Shown here: piece by piece, positions 33,272-42,308 of the stretch | Layout: each line of letters begins with the position of its first letter | How positions within the stretch are numbered: the first letter of the stretch is position 1 | Source of the DNA: Candidatus Methanoperedens nitratireducens | Lineage (GTDB): Archaea; Halobacteriota; Methanosarcinia; Methanosarcinales; Methanoperedenaceae | Length of the DNA: 48,252 bases | Direction of reading: 5' to 3' | Assembly (NCBI GenBank): GCA_020724545.1 | Contig: DYGR01000022.1 | Coordinates: forward strand, 1 to 48,252 | The notes under the pieces: generated by a model | Databases searched by the model: none | Told to the model about the DNA's origin: nothing | What the model saw: the letters and a program-made list of their open reading frames with translations, nothing else | Program-made: the position numbers and the translations under genes

Positions 33272-36169
33272 TCAGTAATACTGCCTGATATACGCATAAG
33301 CCCTATCAAACAAATCCTGTTCCTTATGCAACTTATATTTCAAAAGCGTCTTCCTTAGAGCCTGCTTGACTTCCCTTTCACCCGCGTTTGTCCACTGCCA
33401 GCCATCGAATCTGACTATCCTGACAACGTCGTCTATATCATTAACAATCCTCTCGACCATTACAGGCGTCTTATCATTTTTGGCCTGCTGGAATAAGTCG
33501 GTCAATGCTGCCTTCGCTTTTTTCCGTTCGTCTTCAGGTTCAACTTCTCTCTCTGCCTCAACTAAATCCCTGGCTAAATTTAGTAACTTATTCAGGAACT
33601 CCAGACTCGTTAAAAATCCAAGTTCATATTTTTCCTTCAGCTCTTCAAGTCGCTCCCCAAGTTCTTTAAATTTTGGATTGCCCTTATGCTTACCAAGCCG
33701 TTTAATGATTTTTATCTCGATTTCTTTGGCTTTTTTGGGATTATCTTTTGATAAAATGCTCTTTATCATCTCTTCATCAAGAACAATGGTATCAAGGTCA
33801 TCCCTTATTGTTTCTACATGAACGTTCTCATTGATTATCTCGATTGTTTTGGCGCCAAGAGAATGCCACAGGAGTTTTCCGTTTCCACCTGCTGGCTGAA
33901 CAGACTCATATACCTGGGTTAGCCAGCGATAATCTTCTTTGCAATCTTTAAGAATCGGATCGGGTGAAATAGCTTCCCATAGCTTTGAAAGGTAGGAATA
34001 ATCTGCTGCAAATCTGTCCCTGGTCTCATTATCTGGAAGACAATCCTGGGCAGCCATCAAGCCCTCGTATCCAGAAATAGTTTTGTCCACTTTTGGGAAA
34101 TATGCAAGGCATGTTTCCATTGCCCCGGGAAGTTTATTTTGAAGTTCGCTGATATTCGTTATTACTCTCTGTATAGTCTTCAAATCAAAGGTGAGAGACT
34201 TTGCAACATCATCGAATACGCCGATGTAATCAACAATCAATCCGTGTGTTTTTTGAGTGTAAGGACGGTTAGTACGGCATACCGCCTGGAGAAGAGTGTG
34301 ATCTTTCATCAATTTGTCCAGATACATTGTCTGGAGGATTGGCGCATCAAATCCAGTCAATAGTTTGGAGGTTACAATAAGTATCTTTAGAGGATCATTT
34401 TGATCTCTAAACCTGTCAAGAATCTTCTCTTCTTCATCCTTGTTACGGTCCCACTTTTTCTTCCAGTCTGAATCATCTCCTCTTGCCAGGGTCATTACTA
34501 TATCTGATGCATCTTCAGGTAAGTGTTTATCAAGCGCTTCTTTGTATAGAACGCAGGATTTCCGGTCAAAACATACCACCATGGCTTTGAATCCATTTGG
34601 TTCTACTTTTGTATGATAGTGTTCTATAATATCCAGACTTATTTTGTTGATTCGTTCCGGGGTTTGAATAAAAGTTGCCATCTTTCCCGCTTTTTTTGAC
34701 AGCTCTGCTTTATATTCATCAGTTAATATATCTGTAAGATTCGCAAATGCCTCATCCATAGCTTTCCGATCAATGTGCGATTCTACAAGCCTTGGCTCAA
34801 AGTGCAAAGGCAGGGTAGCATTATCCCTGATGGACTCCTCGAAGGAATAGCGGCTCATGTATCCCTGCTCATCCTCCTCTGCTCCAAAAGCCCAGAAAGT
34901 ATTGCGGTCGCGCTTATTGATCGGAGTTCCTGTCAATCCGAAAAGGAAAGCATTGGGTAATGCCTCTCTCATCTTTCTTCCCAGGTCTCCTTCCTGGGTT
35001 CTGTGCGCCTCATCAACAAGCACGATGATATTATCCCTGTCATTCAATACGCCGCCAGCCTCACCGAACTTGTGTATAGTCGTGATGATTATCTTTCGCA
35101 GGTCGCGCGAGAGGAATTTTTGCAGGTCTTCCCTTGTAGTTACTGGAACAGTGTTTGGGATATCGGCAGCATTGAACGTGGCGGTTATCTGAGTATCAAG
35201 GTCTATTCTGTCCACGACTATTATCACTGTAGGGCTTTTGAGCGCTGGGTGCATTCGCAGCTTCTGTGCCGCAAATACCATGAGGAACGATTTTCCAGAC
35301 CCCTGGAAGTGCCAGATCAATCCTTTCCTGGGTCTGCCGTTAAGTACCCTTTCAACAATCTTATTAGCGGCATCATACTGCTGAAAACGGGTTATTATCT
35401 TGATCTTTCTTTTCTTCTTATCAGTGGCAAAAACCGTGAAGTTCTCAAGGATATCCAGAACGACATCTGGACGAAGCATTTTCTGAACTGCAACCTTTAC
35501 CTCTGAAAGGCTTGATATCGTATTGTTTTCAGCATCCCTCCAGGGAGACCAGATATCTATGGGAGCCCTGATTGAACCATAGCGATAGGTTTTGCCTTCT
35601 GTGGCAAAAGAAAATACGTTAGGCACAAAGAGCGCAGGAATATTAATTTCATAATCGTTATTGATCTGGATTGCACCATCCACCCAACTGATAGCAGGTC
35701 TTACAGGTGTCTTGCCTTCCCCAATCACTAACGGGATTCCATTGACCAATAATACGAGGTCTGGTATTCGATTCTGTCCCGCGGTGAAGCTATATTGCGT
35801 TGTAACAACAAAACGATTGTTTTTGATATTATCGAAATCTATCAACCTCACCGTTACATGCTCATTATTGGCGCCAAAGGGCATGCTGCGTTCGCCGCAT
35901 AACCAGGATGCAAATTCTTCATTTGCCCGAACCAGGCCATCAGTCTGAACGGTGAGAATTATCGCCCTGAGCTTGTAGATAACCTCATCAGCGCGGTCTG
36001 GCTTCTTTGCAATCTCAGGATTGAGGCGGATAAGTGCATCGCGAAGATGTTCCTCGACCAGAACATCAGAATTGGAGCGAGGGAGAGCTTCTGATGAAAG
36101 GTACTCCCAGCCCACTCCTTTTAAAAGATCACGAACGAAATATTCAACGCTGTTGGCTTCTGTAAACAT
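33272..36169 (-). CDS. hsdR: Type I restriction enzyme, R subunit (HsdR)
   Basis: The 965-residue protein has an N-terminal endonuclease domain (PDLVLLVNGIPLVIGEGKTP, the PD...ExK motif around residues 125-150), then superfamily 2 helicase motifs: FQGSGKSFLMVFAAQKL (Walker A), VLVDEAHR (DEAH box), GLTGTP (motif III) and LLTGFDAPILQTMYLDKLMKDHTLLQAVCRTNR (motifs V-VI), followed by a long helical C-terminus. It cuts DNA far from unmethylated sites after ATP-driven translocation. It is the last gene of the hsdM-hsdM-hsdS operon but separated from hsdS by a truncated hsdR start and a 65-aa gene. All motifs appear intact. Confidence 0.93.
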   Translation of the reverse strand: MFTEANSVEYFVRDLLKGVGWEYLSSEALPRSNSDVLVEEHLRDALIRLNPEIAKKPDRADEVIYKLRAIILTVQTDGLVRANEEFASWLCGERSMPFGANNEHVTVRLIDFDNIKNNRFVVTTQYSFTAGQNRIPDLVLLVNGIPLVIGEGKTPVRPAISWVDGAIQINNDYEINIPALFVPNVFSFATEGKTYRYGSIRAPIDIWSPWRDAENNTISSLSEVKVAVQKMLRPDVVLDILENFTVFATDKKKRKIKIITRFQQYDAANKIVERVLNGRPRKGLIWHFQGSGKSFLMVFAAQKLRMHPALKSPTVIIVVDRIDLDTQITATFNAADIPNTVPVTTREDLQKFLSRDLRKIIITTIHKFGEAGGVLNDRDNIIVLVDEAHRTQEGDLGRKMREALPNAFLFGLTGTPINKRDRNTFWAFGAEEDEQGYMSRYSFEESIRDNATLPLHFEPRLVESHIDRKAMDEAFANLTDILTDEYKAELSKKAGKMATFIQTPERINKISLDIIEHYHTKVEPNGFKAMVVCFDRKSCVLYKEALDKHLPEDASDIVMTLARGDDSDWKKKWDRNKDEEEKILDRFRDQNDPLKILIVTSKLLTGFDAPILQTMYLDKLMKDHTLLQAVCRTNRPYTQKTHGLIVDYIGVFDDVAKSLTFDLKTIQRVITNISELQNKLPGAMETCLAYFPKVDKTISGYEGLMAAQDCLPDNETRDRFAADYSYLSKLWEAISPDPILKDCKEDYRWLTQVYESVQPAGGNGKLLWHSLGAKTIEIINENVHVETIRDDLDTIVLDEEMIKSILSKDNPKKAKEIEIKIIKRLGKHKGNPKFKELGERLEELKEKYELGFLTSLEFLNKLLNLARDLVEAEREVEPEDERKKAKAALTDLFQQAKNDKTPVMVERIVNDIDDVVRIVRFDGWQWTNAGEREVKQALRKTLLKYKLHKEQDLFDRAYAYIRQYY

Positions 36170-36233
36170 ATTAGCTCACATTTTTTTAAAATTTTTGTAC
36201 GGGAATGTCCAGATAAATTTCAAACATATCAGG

Positions 36234-36431
36234 TTACAAATTCTTTTTGAATTCGGAAAGAGAGACCAGTTTTTTTTCCTTTTCGTGTTCAAAGCTTTCT
36301 TCTACAAGCATTCTTTCTTCTTCGCTGAGAATCGTATCTACATCCACCATATGCTCTTTTATATTGATTAACTCTGCCTTGATAATCTCAAGCTCATGAA
36401 TGATTCTTCTTTCGAAATCAACTTCTGACAT
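36234..36431 (-). CDS. Small antitoxin-like protein (65 aa)
   Basis: MSEVDFERRIIHELEIIKAE and EHMVDVDTILSEEERMLVEE followed by LVSLSEFKKNL. The acidic helical body and the closing VSLSEFKK-type segment resemble small archaeal antitoxins of RelE-type pairs, but no toxin is adjacent. It could be an orphan that moved with the hsd operon. The gene overlaps the remnant of an older hsdR frame and is followed by the full-length hsdR. Confidence 0.45.
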   Translation of the reverse strand: MSEVDFERRIIHELEIIKAELINIKEHMVDVDTILSEEERMLVEESFEHEKEKKLVSLSEFKKNL

Positions 36432-36479
36432 AATCGTATTTTATCTTCATAATTATTTAAACATAACTGAAATTTCAAA

Positions 36480-36646
36480 TCTATTCTTTGCAATCGCAGG
36501 ATTGAGGCAGATAAGCGCAGATGTTGCTCGATAAGGACTTCAGGCTCTGAGCTCGGAATGGCCTCTGATGGCAGGTACTCCCAGCCCAATCCTTTCAACA
36601 GGTCACGAACAAAGAATTCCACACTATTTGCTTCTGTAAATGTCAT
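36480..36646 (-). pseudogene. hsdR 5'-end remnant
   Basis: The ATG follows hsdS immediately (TAATG). MTFTEANSVEFFVRDLLKGL, then GWEYLPSEAIPSSEPEVLIE QHLR, align with the first 43 residues of the full HsdR at 36169 with about 75% identity. A deletion of several bases then shifts frame; the shifted frame (LIRLNPAIAKN) continues the similarity for about ten codons before it ends. The original fourth gene of the operon has thus been lost and a different hsdR lies downstream. Confidence 0.8.
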
Positions 36647-37914
36647 TAGCTCACCTGCGTTTCGTATAGCTTTTTGCTATATTTATTCTCGAATGCTATA
36701 CATGAGTCCCCCATCAATAAATTGTTTAATAAACTCATTTTCAATGTTTTAGTTTTCGTGATGTTTTCCTTAGCTTTTTGGATCACTTCATCAACTTTTG
36801 AAATTACCTCAACAATTCGTTTTTGCTCCTCATAAGGAGGGTATAAATATCTAAAATTTTCAAAATTTGATTGTGATAATCCTGTCAGTGTACTACCCGA
36901 TTTGAAATTCTCTACATAACGTTTAAATAAATCCGAAAGCAACACATAAAAAACAAATTTTGGATAAAGATCATTTTCTAATGGTCTCAAAAGTAGTAGA
37001 TGACTATTTAATGATGCGGGACCAGGTAGATAATCTATTAAAGCTACTTTTCCAATAGTACCATCTTTTGTTAATAAAATATCATTATTTTTTACCTGGA
37101 TCTCAGGAGATTCAAGATATCTTTCCATTGTGATATGAAAACAATTTGCCCAGTCTATCTTATCATCGACAAAATGCATACCTGTAATTAGATAGGGACC
37201 TGTAGTCATAAATTCGGACTTCTTTAGTCCTTTCCATCCTATTCGTCCTTTTATGTACAATGTTTCTTTTGCAGTTTTTATTTTCCAGCCCTTAGGAATC
37301 TTACCAAATTCAGTTTCTATGAACTCTTTGTGTCCGATACCCTTTGTAAGCAGTTCTTTCATCGAAATTTTTTTGTAAAACTCCGCCTCATCAACAAGTT
37401 TTTCATTCTTTACAATATAATCTTCAGCCGCCCAGAGTATATCCGCGATGCGGCGCTGTTCATCTTTTGGAGGAAGGGGGATTTCAAAAGTTGCCAAATC
37501 TCGCCATTTTACTCTCTTTGACATTGAGCCAGATGCATTGGCAATGGCAAATTCCCAAAGTTTCTCCGTGTTCAATATCAAAGGTAAAAGCCCGTCCACA
37601 TATTTTTCATTTTTTTGTCTCAATACAATAGCATCCCCTGAGCATACACCATCGAAAGTTGCCATAGAAGCCCTTTTTAAATATGCATTCCTCCTGGCAA
37701 ATAGCATATCTCCCTTCTTGAAAAGCTTCATAGCTGAGGTTACATCTTCAGTGCTGCCCCATCTTTTTACAGTAAGACTTTCGCTATCTATATGTTCAAG
37801 TCCTACGAATCTTTCCAGTCCAGATTTTGAAGGATTATCTATCCTATCCGAAACTTCAAAAGCAATATCTCCCAATTTGACCCATTTCCAGCCCTCAGGC
37901 AAATTCTTATTCAT
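36646..37914 (-). CDS. hsdS: Type I restriction enzyme, specificity subunit (HsdS)
   Basis: The 422-residue protein has two target-recognition domains, each followed by a conserved helical repeat. TRD1 starts LPEGWKWVKLGDIAFEV and ends with PLPPKDEQRRIADILWAAEDYI; TRD2 starts FGKIPKGWKIKTAKE and ends YPPYEEQKRIVEVISKVDEVI. This is the normal HsdS plan and defines a bipartite DNA target. The ATG at 37914 overlaps the hsdM2 stop. The stop TAA is fused with the ATG of the hsdR remnant. One HsdS serves two HsdM genes. Confidence 0.92.
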   Translation of the reverse strand: MNKNLPEGWKWVKLGDIAFEVSDRIDNPSKSGLERFVGLEHIDSESLTVKRWGSTEDVTSAMKLFKKGDMLFARRNAYLKRASMATFDGVCSGDAIVLRQKNEKYVDGLLPLILNTEKLWEFAIANASGSMSKRVKWRDLATFEIPLPPKDEQRRIADILWAAEDYIVKNEKLVDEAEFYKKISMKELLTKGIGHKEFIETEFGKIPKGWKIKTAKETLYIKGRIGWKGLKKSEFMTTGPYLITGMHFVDDKIDWANCFHITMERYLESPEIQVKNNDILLTKDGTIGKVALIDYLPGPASLNSHLLLLRPLENDLYPKFVFYVLLSDLFKRYVENFKSGSTLTGLSQSNFENFRYLYPPYEEQKRIVEVISKVDEVIQKAKENITKTKTLKMSLLNNLLMGDSCIAFENKYSKKLYETQVS

Positions 37915-39406
37915 CAAAGCCCACCTCTTTTAATGTCATAAAAAGGTCTATCGTCAAAGTCTTGAGTTTTTCAGAGCTTTCTTGCCATTCATATAAGACT
38001 TCCTTTAGAGTTTTGTTATTATTATTTTCGCCATTAGATCTAACATACAATTGAACGCTTAAATTGGAATTATTGGATTTTATCTCTCCTATATTGACAA
38101 CTTTGGTAAACCCCTCAATATCTTTGAAATCCCTGTAAGCTTTGAGAATCTTCTGCATATGCTCTTCTTCAAGAAAACTCTGTGATCTCTCCCTCGTAAC
38201 TTCTTTTACAGCATTGATAAAGAGTATCTTCCCCTTTCTCCCAGGCGGCTTTTTCATCCTGCATACAACTACACAGGCTTCCATGGGTGAATTATAGAAC
38301 AGATTCGGCCCCAGCCCCAGAACGCACTCGATCACATCGTCCTCAACAAGTCTCTCGCGCATTTTCTGTTCCTCATCCCTGAATAACACCCCATGAGGAA
38401 ACAGGATCGCACATCGCCCTGTAACAGGATGCATGCTTGCGATGATATGCTGGAAAAATGCATAATCTGCTCTTCCCTGGGGAGGCACACCGTAAATATT
38501 TCTTCCATAAGGGTCAGATGACCATGCCTCACGACTCCACTGCTTGATCGAATACGGTGGATTGGCGAGAACCACATCAAATCGCTTGAGGCGGTCTTTC
38601 TCAATGAATGCAGGATTAGATAGAGTGTCTCCGCGCACTATTTTGAAATCTTCTATGCCGTGAAGGGAAAAGTTCATCCTGGCTATGGCCGAAGTTATCA
38701 GGTTTACTTCCTGACCGTATAGTTTGAGAGTGCGGTATTCTCCTCCCCCTTCCTTGACCTGAAGCGCTGCCACAAGAGGCATTCCACCTGAGCCGCATGT
38801 CGGGTCATATATTGATTCTCCCGGTTTAGGTTCAAGCATCAATGCCATCAATCTCACAAGCGTTCTATTTGTGTAGAACTCTGCCGCAGTATGCCCGCTG
38901 TCATCAGCAAACTTCTTAATGAGGTATTCGTATGCCTGACCAAGCTCGTCCTGAGGCACATTTTTGATTGAGAGATTGATTGATGAGAAGTGTTCTATCA
39001 GGTCTCTGAGCGTTGCATCGGATAGACGATCCTTGTTTGTCCAAGGAGCATCGCCAAATATCCCATAGAGCTGATCCGGATTTGCCTTCTCTATCTCTCT
39101 CATGGCTTTCTGTAATGCCATCCCTACATTGGTCGTTACAGCACGAACATCTCTCCAGTGAGCACCCTGCGGTATCTGGAAGCGGTGGTTCTCCGAAAAA
39201 GATGCGTAATCCACATCTCCGCCGGATTCTTCCATTGCCTTCTGGAATTCCTCATCATAAACATCGCAAATTCTCTTGTAGAAAAGGAGCGGAAATATGA
39301 ACTGCTTGTAATCGCCTGCATCTATATATCCCCTCAATAGATTGGCAGCGCCCCACAGGTAGCTCTCAAGCTGCTGCTGGGTTATGGAACCGCTCTCTTT
39401 GCTCAA
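37907..39406 (-). CDS. hsdM: Type I restriction enzyme, methyltransferase subunit (HsdM, second copy)
   Basis: The 499-residue N6-adenine methyltransferase has the N-terminal helical domain (LESYLWGAANLLRG, FIFPLLFYKRICDVYDEEF), motif I DPTCGSGG, and the catalytic NPPY in VVLANPPYSIKQW. Its start overlaps the end of the other hsdM by 4 bp (ATGA). It is about 50% identical to that protein by eye, so they are paralogues rather than a recent duplication. Both have intact catalytic motifs. It probably methylates the target adenine together with HsdS. Confidence 0.92.
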   Translation of the reverse strand: MSKESGSITQQQLESYLWGAANLLRGYIDAGDYKQFIFPLLFYKRICDVYDEEFQKAMEESGGDVDYASFSENHRFQIPQGAHWRDVRAVTTNVGMALQKAMREIEKANPDQLYGIFGDAPWTNKDRLSDATLRDLIEHFSSINLSIKNVPQDELGQAYEYLIKKFADDSGHTAAEFYTNRTLVRLMALMLEPKPGESIYDPTCGSGGMPLVAALQVKEGGGEYRTLKLYGQEVNLITSAIARMNFSLHGIEDFKIVRGDTLSNPAFIEKDRLKRFDVVLANPPYSIKQWSREAWSSDPYGRNIYGVPPQGRADYAFFQHIIASMHPVTGRCAILFPHGVLFRDEEQKMRERLVEDDVIECVLGLGPNLFYNSPMEACVVVCRMKKPPGRKGKILFINAVKEVTRERSQSFLEEEHMQKILKAYRDFKDIEGFTKVVNIGEIKSNNSNLSVQLYVRSNGENNNNKTLKEVLYEWQESSEKLKTLTIDLFMTLKEVGFDE

Positions 39407-40884
39407 GCCATCACCTTCGCATCTCGCAACAGGTTTTTAAATCTCTCTTCAGCCTCCATGCTCTCCTTGAGAGCCTTTTTGAGGTTAGCAAGAGCTTCCT
39501 CTGCGCTGATCTTTTCCTCCTCTATAATGGGTTCAACATAAAGGGGGATATTCAGGTTGTAATCGTTCTTTTTTATGTCCTCTATGGTTGCAACTCTGGT
39601 CGCGCCTTTGATATCATCAAATCCCTTATACCAGGTGACCATCTGGTTGACATGCTCATCAAGCAGATAATTCTGGTTACGCCCGGCTTCATAGAGCTTT
39701 GAGGCATCGATGAACAAAATGCGATTCTTGTGGTTGATTGACTTGACATTTCTGAAGATAAGTATGCATGCAGCCAGGGTTGTGCCGTAGAAAAGGTTCG
39801 GACCCAGACCAATAACAGCCTCAAGCACGTCCATTTCTAATATCTTTTTACGGATATTTCCCTCAACCCCTTTACGGAACAGGGCGCCATGAGGAAGTAC
39901 AACAGCCATCCTGCCGCTTGTCCTTGCCATGGATTTGAGCATGTGCTGTACCCAGGCATAATCGCCATAGCTTTTCGGAGGTAATCCCGCGAAATTCCTG
40001 CCATAAGGGTCATTTAGCCATATCTCCTCGCCCCATTTCTTCAATGAGAAGGGAGGATTGGCAATGACGCAATCGAACGTGCTGAGTTTGTCGCCCTCAA
40101 AGAAAGCAGGCTGGCGCAGGGTATCGCCCCTTATTATGTTAAAGTCCTCCACACCATGCAAAAAGAGGTTCATGCGGGCAATTGATGAGGTCGTAAGGTT
40201 CTTTTCCTGCCCGTAGAGACGCAGCGTCCTTACGTCTCCGCCGTTTTGCCTGACGTAATGTACTGATTCAAGCAGCATGCCGCCGGTCCCGCAGGCAGGA
40301 TCATAGATTGTTTCCTCTTCTTCTGGCTCCAGAATCTTTGTCATCAGGCGGACAACGCTACGAGGGGTATAGAATTCCCCTGCTTTCTTGTTAGCAGCAT
40401 CGGCGAACTTTTTTATAAGGTATTCATATGCCTGTCCAGCGATATCAGGTTCAACATTTGAATTCGAGAGCTGGTGCATGGAGAAGTGCTCTATCAGGTC
40501 TATGAGCAATTTATCCGAAAGGCGATCTTTATTTGTCCACTGTGCATCTCCAAATATGCCGTAAAGAGTGTTCGGGTTCGCTTTCTCGATGCACCTCATG
40601 GCAGTGGATATCGCCTGGCCAACATTTACAGTATGAGCGCGAATATCTTTCCAGTGGCAGCCCTCTGGTATGGGGAACTGGTGATTCTCCGGGAATGAGG
40701 CAAATTCCGCATCGCCTTCTGATTCTTCAAGGGCTTTCTGGTACTCCTCATCATATACGTCGCAGATTCTTTTTAAGAACAGAAGCGGGAAGATATACGT
40801 CTTGAAGTCGGCTGCATCTACAGGTCCACGAAGGATATTTGCAGCCTCCCATAGCCAGGATTCCAGTTCCGATAGTTTGATCAT
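39403..40884 (-). CDS. hsdM: Type I restriction enzyme, methyltransferase subunit (HsdM, first copy)
   Basis: The 493-residue protein begins LSELESWLWEAANILRGPVD, has GEFYTPRSVVRLM, motif I DPACGTGGMLL and catalytic NPPF in VIANPPFSLKKW. Its motifs are intact, with NPPF in place of NPPY in the partner. It opens the hsd operon. The last 60 residues form a coiled tail (KISAEEALANLKKALKESME), unlike the partner's. A heterodimer of two HsdM with one HsdS would explain the single specificity gene. Confidence 0.92.
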   Translation of the reverse strand: MIKLSELESWLWEAANILRGPVDAADFKTYIFPLLFLKRICDVYDEEYQKALEESEGDAEFASFPENHQFPIPEGCHWKDIRAHTVNVGQAISTAMRCIEKANPNTLYGIFGDAQWTNKDRLSDKLLIDLIEHFSMHQLSNSNVEPDIAGQAYEYLIKKFADAANKKAGEFYTPRSVVRLMTKILEPEEEETIYDPACGTGGMLLESVHYVRQNGGDVRTLRLYGQEKNLTTSSIARMNLFLHGVEDFNIIRGDTLRQPAFFEGDKLSTFDCVIANPPFSLKKWGEEIWLNDPYGRNFAGLPPKSYGDYAWVQHMLKSMARTSGRMAVVLPHGALFRKGVEGNIRKKILEMDVLEAVIGLGPNLFYGTTLAACILIFRNVKSINHKNRILFIDASKLYEAGRNQNYLLDEHVNQMVTWYKGFDDIKGATRVATIEDIKKNDYNLNIPLYVEPIIEEEKISAEEALANLKKALKESMEAEERFKNLLRDAKVMA

Positions 40885-40978
40885 TTTTTAGTCTCCGGAT
40901 GGCCACCAATTTTGTCCTTAATAGCGTACTCAAATTATATTATTCAATCTTTAAGTTTGTGTATGGTTCTGATGGCTT

Positions 40979-41176
40979 TTACGTTGGACACACCGGTGTC
41001 GGGCACCCGTCTGCGTATTCAGTATCAGCAGACACGTATCTTTCAGTTATATCGCCGAAGTATAATACCTGCTCTATCTTGCTGCCGTATCTGTAAACCA
41101 TGATTCCCTTACACTTCAGTTCATAGGCGAGCCTGTAAGCCCTCTCCACTTCCTTGATATCCACGTCCTGCGGGAA
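40979..41176 (-). pseudogene. Class II ribonucleotide reductase, C-terminal remnant
   Basis: FPQDVDIKEVERAYRLAYEL and KCKGIMVYRYGSKIEQVLYF match the end of B12-dependent ribonucleotide reductase (NrdJ), which continues to EYADGCPTPVCPT. About 65 of more than 700 residues remain, including the C-terminal cysteines that pass electrons to the active site. It lies between the first hsdM and the second DUF62 copy and marks an old rearrangement. Confidence 0.65.
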
Positions 41177-41179
41177 TTA

Positions 41180-41324
41180 TAGAGAGGTTGACTAACCTGG
41201 CGATGCAAGATATATCACATATCGAAGGGATCAATTCTTCATATCCTGTTTTTTTCGAAAAGAGCTTATCAAACTCTTTTTCCAACTCTTCTTTCACTTT
41301 GAATGTGGGCTTAAATAACTTTTT
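41180..41324 (-). pseudogene. Possible transposase fragment
   Basis: The minus strand encodes KKLFKPTFKVKEELEKEF then DKLFSKKTGYEELIPSICDI. KKTGYEEL is a recurring motif of some archaeal DDE-type transposases, where it is normally followed by DxRI. Here it diverges after EEL. Only about 45 codons are present and no terminal repeats are visible. Confidence 0.3.
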
Positions 41325-41383
41325 GCGCTATCCTTTGCATTCAGGCTGTAACTTGTTCAAGCGTACCAAGCGTATTCTTCCGA

Positions 41384-42163
41384 TCAATTTTTTTTAATAC
41401 TAATCTCATCGCCCTGTTTTTTATTAAATAAAACCTCAGCGTTCCCCTGGTTCACCGCTATCTCAAGATAGCCGTGGCTTCCGATCAATACCAGAGGTTC
41501 CCCTTTTCCGCAAAACCCATATGATCTGTGGAACGGAGCCCGCTTTCCCTGGATCTCCAGCATATCGCCAGGCTGGAATCCCACTATATCCGATGGGATA
41601 TTGGTCACTATGTTCCCGAATGAATCAATGAATATAACCCTGCCCTCTACAGAATCATCCTTTTTCTTCGCTTCCCCGAAATCCAGGTCTATAAAATCAA
41701 AAATCCGCCTCCCTGCATCACCAATCCTCAGGCCTCTTGATATATGCGCTCCCACAGGTGCAAAGATATCGCGACCGTGAAAAGTGCTGGATATTTCATT
41801 GCGAAATAAAGCCGTATTTGTGATCTCATAAGTCTCAAGATCTCCAATACTTCTTGCAGCAGGAATGAGAAGACCGTTATCAGGGCCAACAAAATAATGT
41901 ATTCCTGCCTCAACAGATCCAGCCCTGATTGCAAGAGGCCGCCTTTCTGTTCCGACCCCGGGATCAACGACTGCGATATGCACCGTGCAGGAGGGGAAAT
42001 ACCCTGCACATGTCATCAGCATAAATGCCCCGGCACGCACATCATGGCGCGGGACTGAATGTGAGATATCCACTATACTGGCTGCGGGATTGATCCTCAG
42101 GATCACCCCTTTCATGGAAGCAGGATACACATCCCCGAAATCTGAAAGCAGCGTTATGGCCAT
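41384..42163 (-). CDS. SAM hydrolase / adenosyltransferase, DUF62 (copy 2)
   Basis: The protein is the same as copy 1 except the second residue (Ala for Val) and the last few residues (KKN instead of RKVT). Active-site blocks ITLLSDFGDVYPASMK, VDPGVGTERRPLAI and FVGPDNGLLIPA are kept. Its promoter differs from copy 1 (TTTTATAG on the minus strand, about 35 bp upstream). The neighbours are tRNA-Arg upstream and the transposase/NrdJ scars downstream, unlike queA for copy 1. Identity at the nucleotide level indicates recent duplication, gene conversion, or an assembly join. Confidence 0.88.
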   Translation of the reverse strand: MAITLLSDFGDVYPASMKGVILRINPAASIVDISHSVPRHDVRAGAFMLMTCAGYFPSCTVHIAVVDPGVGTERRPLAIRAGSVEAGIHYFVGPDNGLLIPAARSIGDLETYEITNTALFRNEISSTFHGRDIFAPVGAHISRGLRIGDAGRRIFDFIDLDFGEAKKKDDSVEGRVIFIDSFGNIVTNIPSDIVGFQPGDMLEIQGKRAPFHRSYGFCGKGEPLVLIGSHGYLEIAVNQGNAEVLFNKKQGDEISIKKN

Positions 42164-42170
42164 ATCTCTT
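41395..42170. repeat. 776-bp direct repeat, copy 2 (DUF62 gene)
   Basis: Matches 30951-31726 with one difference seen by eye. Together the two copies enclose 9.7 kb with the PIN pair, the type I restriction system and the NrdJ scar. Recombination between them would delete that segment and leave one DUF62 gene. Confidence 0.9.
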
Positions 42171-42221
42171 CAAGAAACATTTAATACACTGCCGGACTAT
42201 AAAACCCGATGTCAAACCCAT

Positions 42222-42295
42222 GGACTCGTGGGGTAGCCAGGATATCCTAGCGGGCTTCGAACCCGCGGACCCGCGTTCGAATCGCGGCGAGTCCG
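42222..42295 (+). tRNA. tRNA-Arg (anticodon UCG)
   Basis: The acceptor stem GGACTCG pairs with CGAGTCC, followed by discriminator G. The anticodon stem GCGGG/CCCGC encloses the loop CTTCGAA, giving UCG. The T arm is CCGCG-TTCGAAT-CGCGG. The D arm fits the archaeal pattern. Length 74 nt, no CCA encoded, no intron. It lies beside the second DUF62 copy, at the boundary of the island. Confidence 0.93.
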
Positions 42296-42308
42296 TGCAT
42301 GTTTTTTG

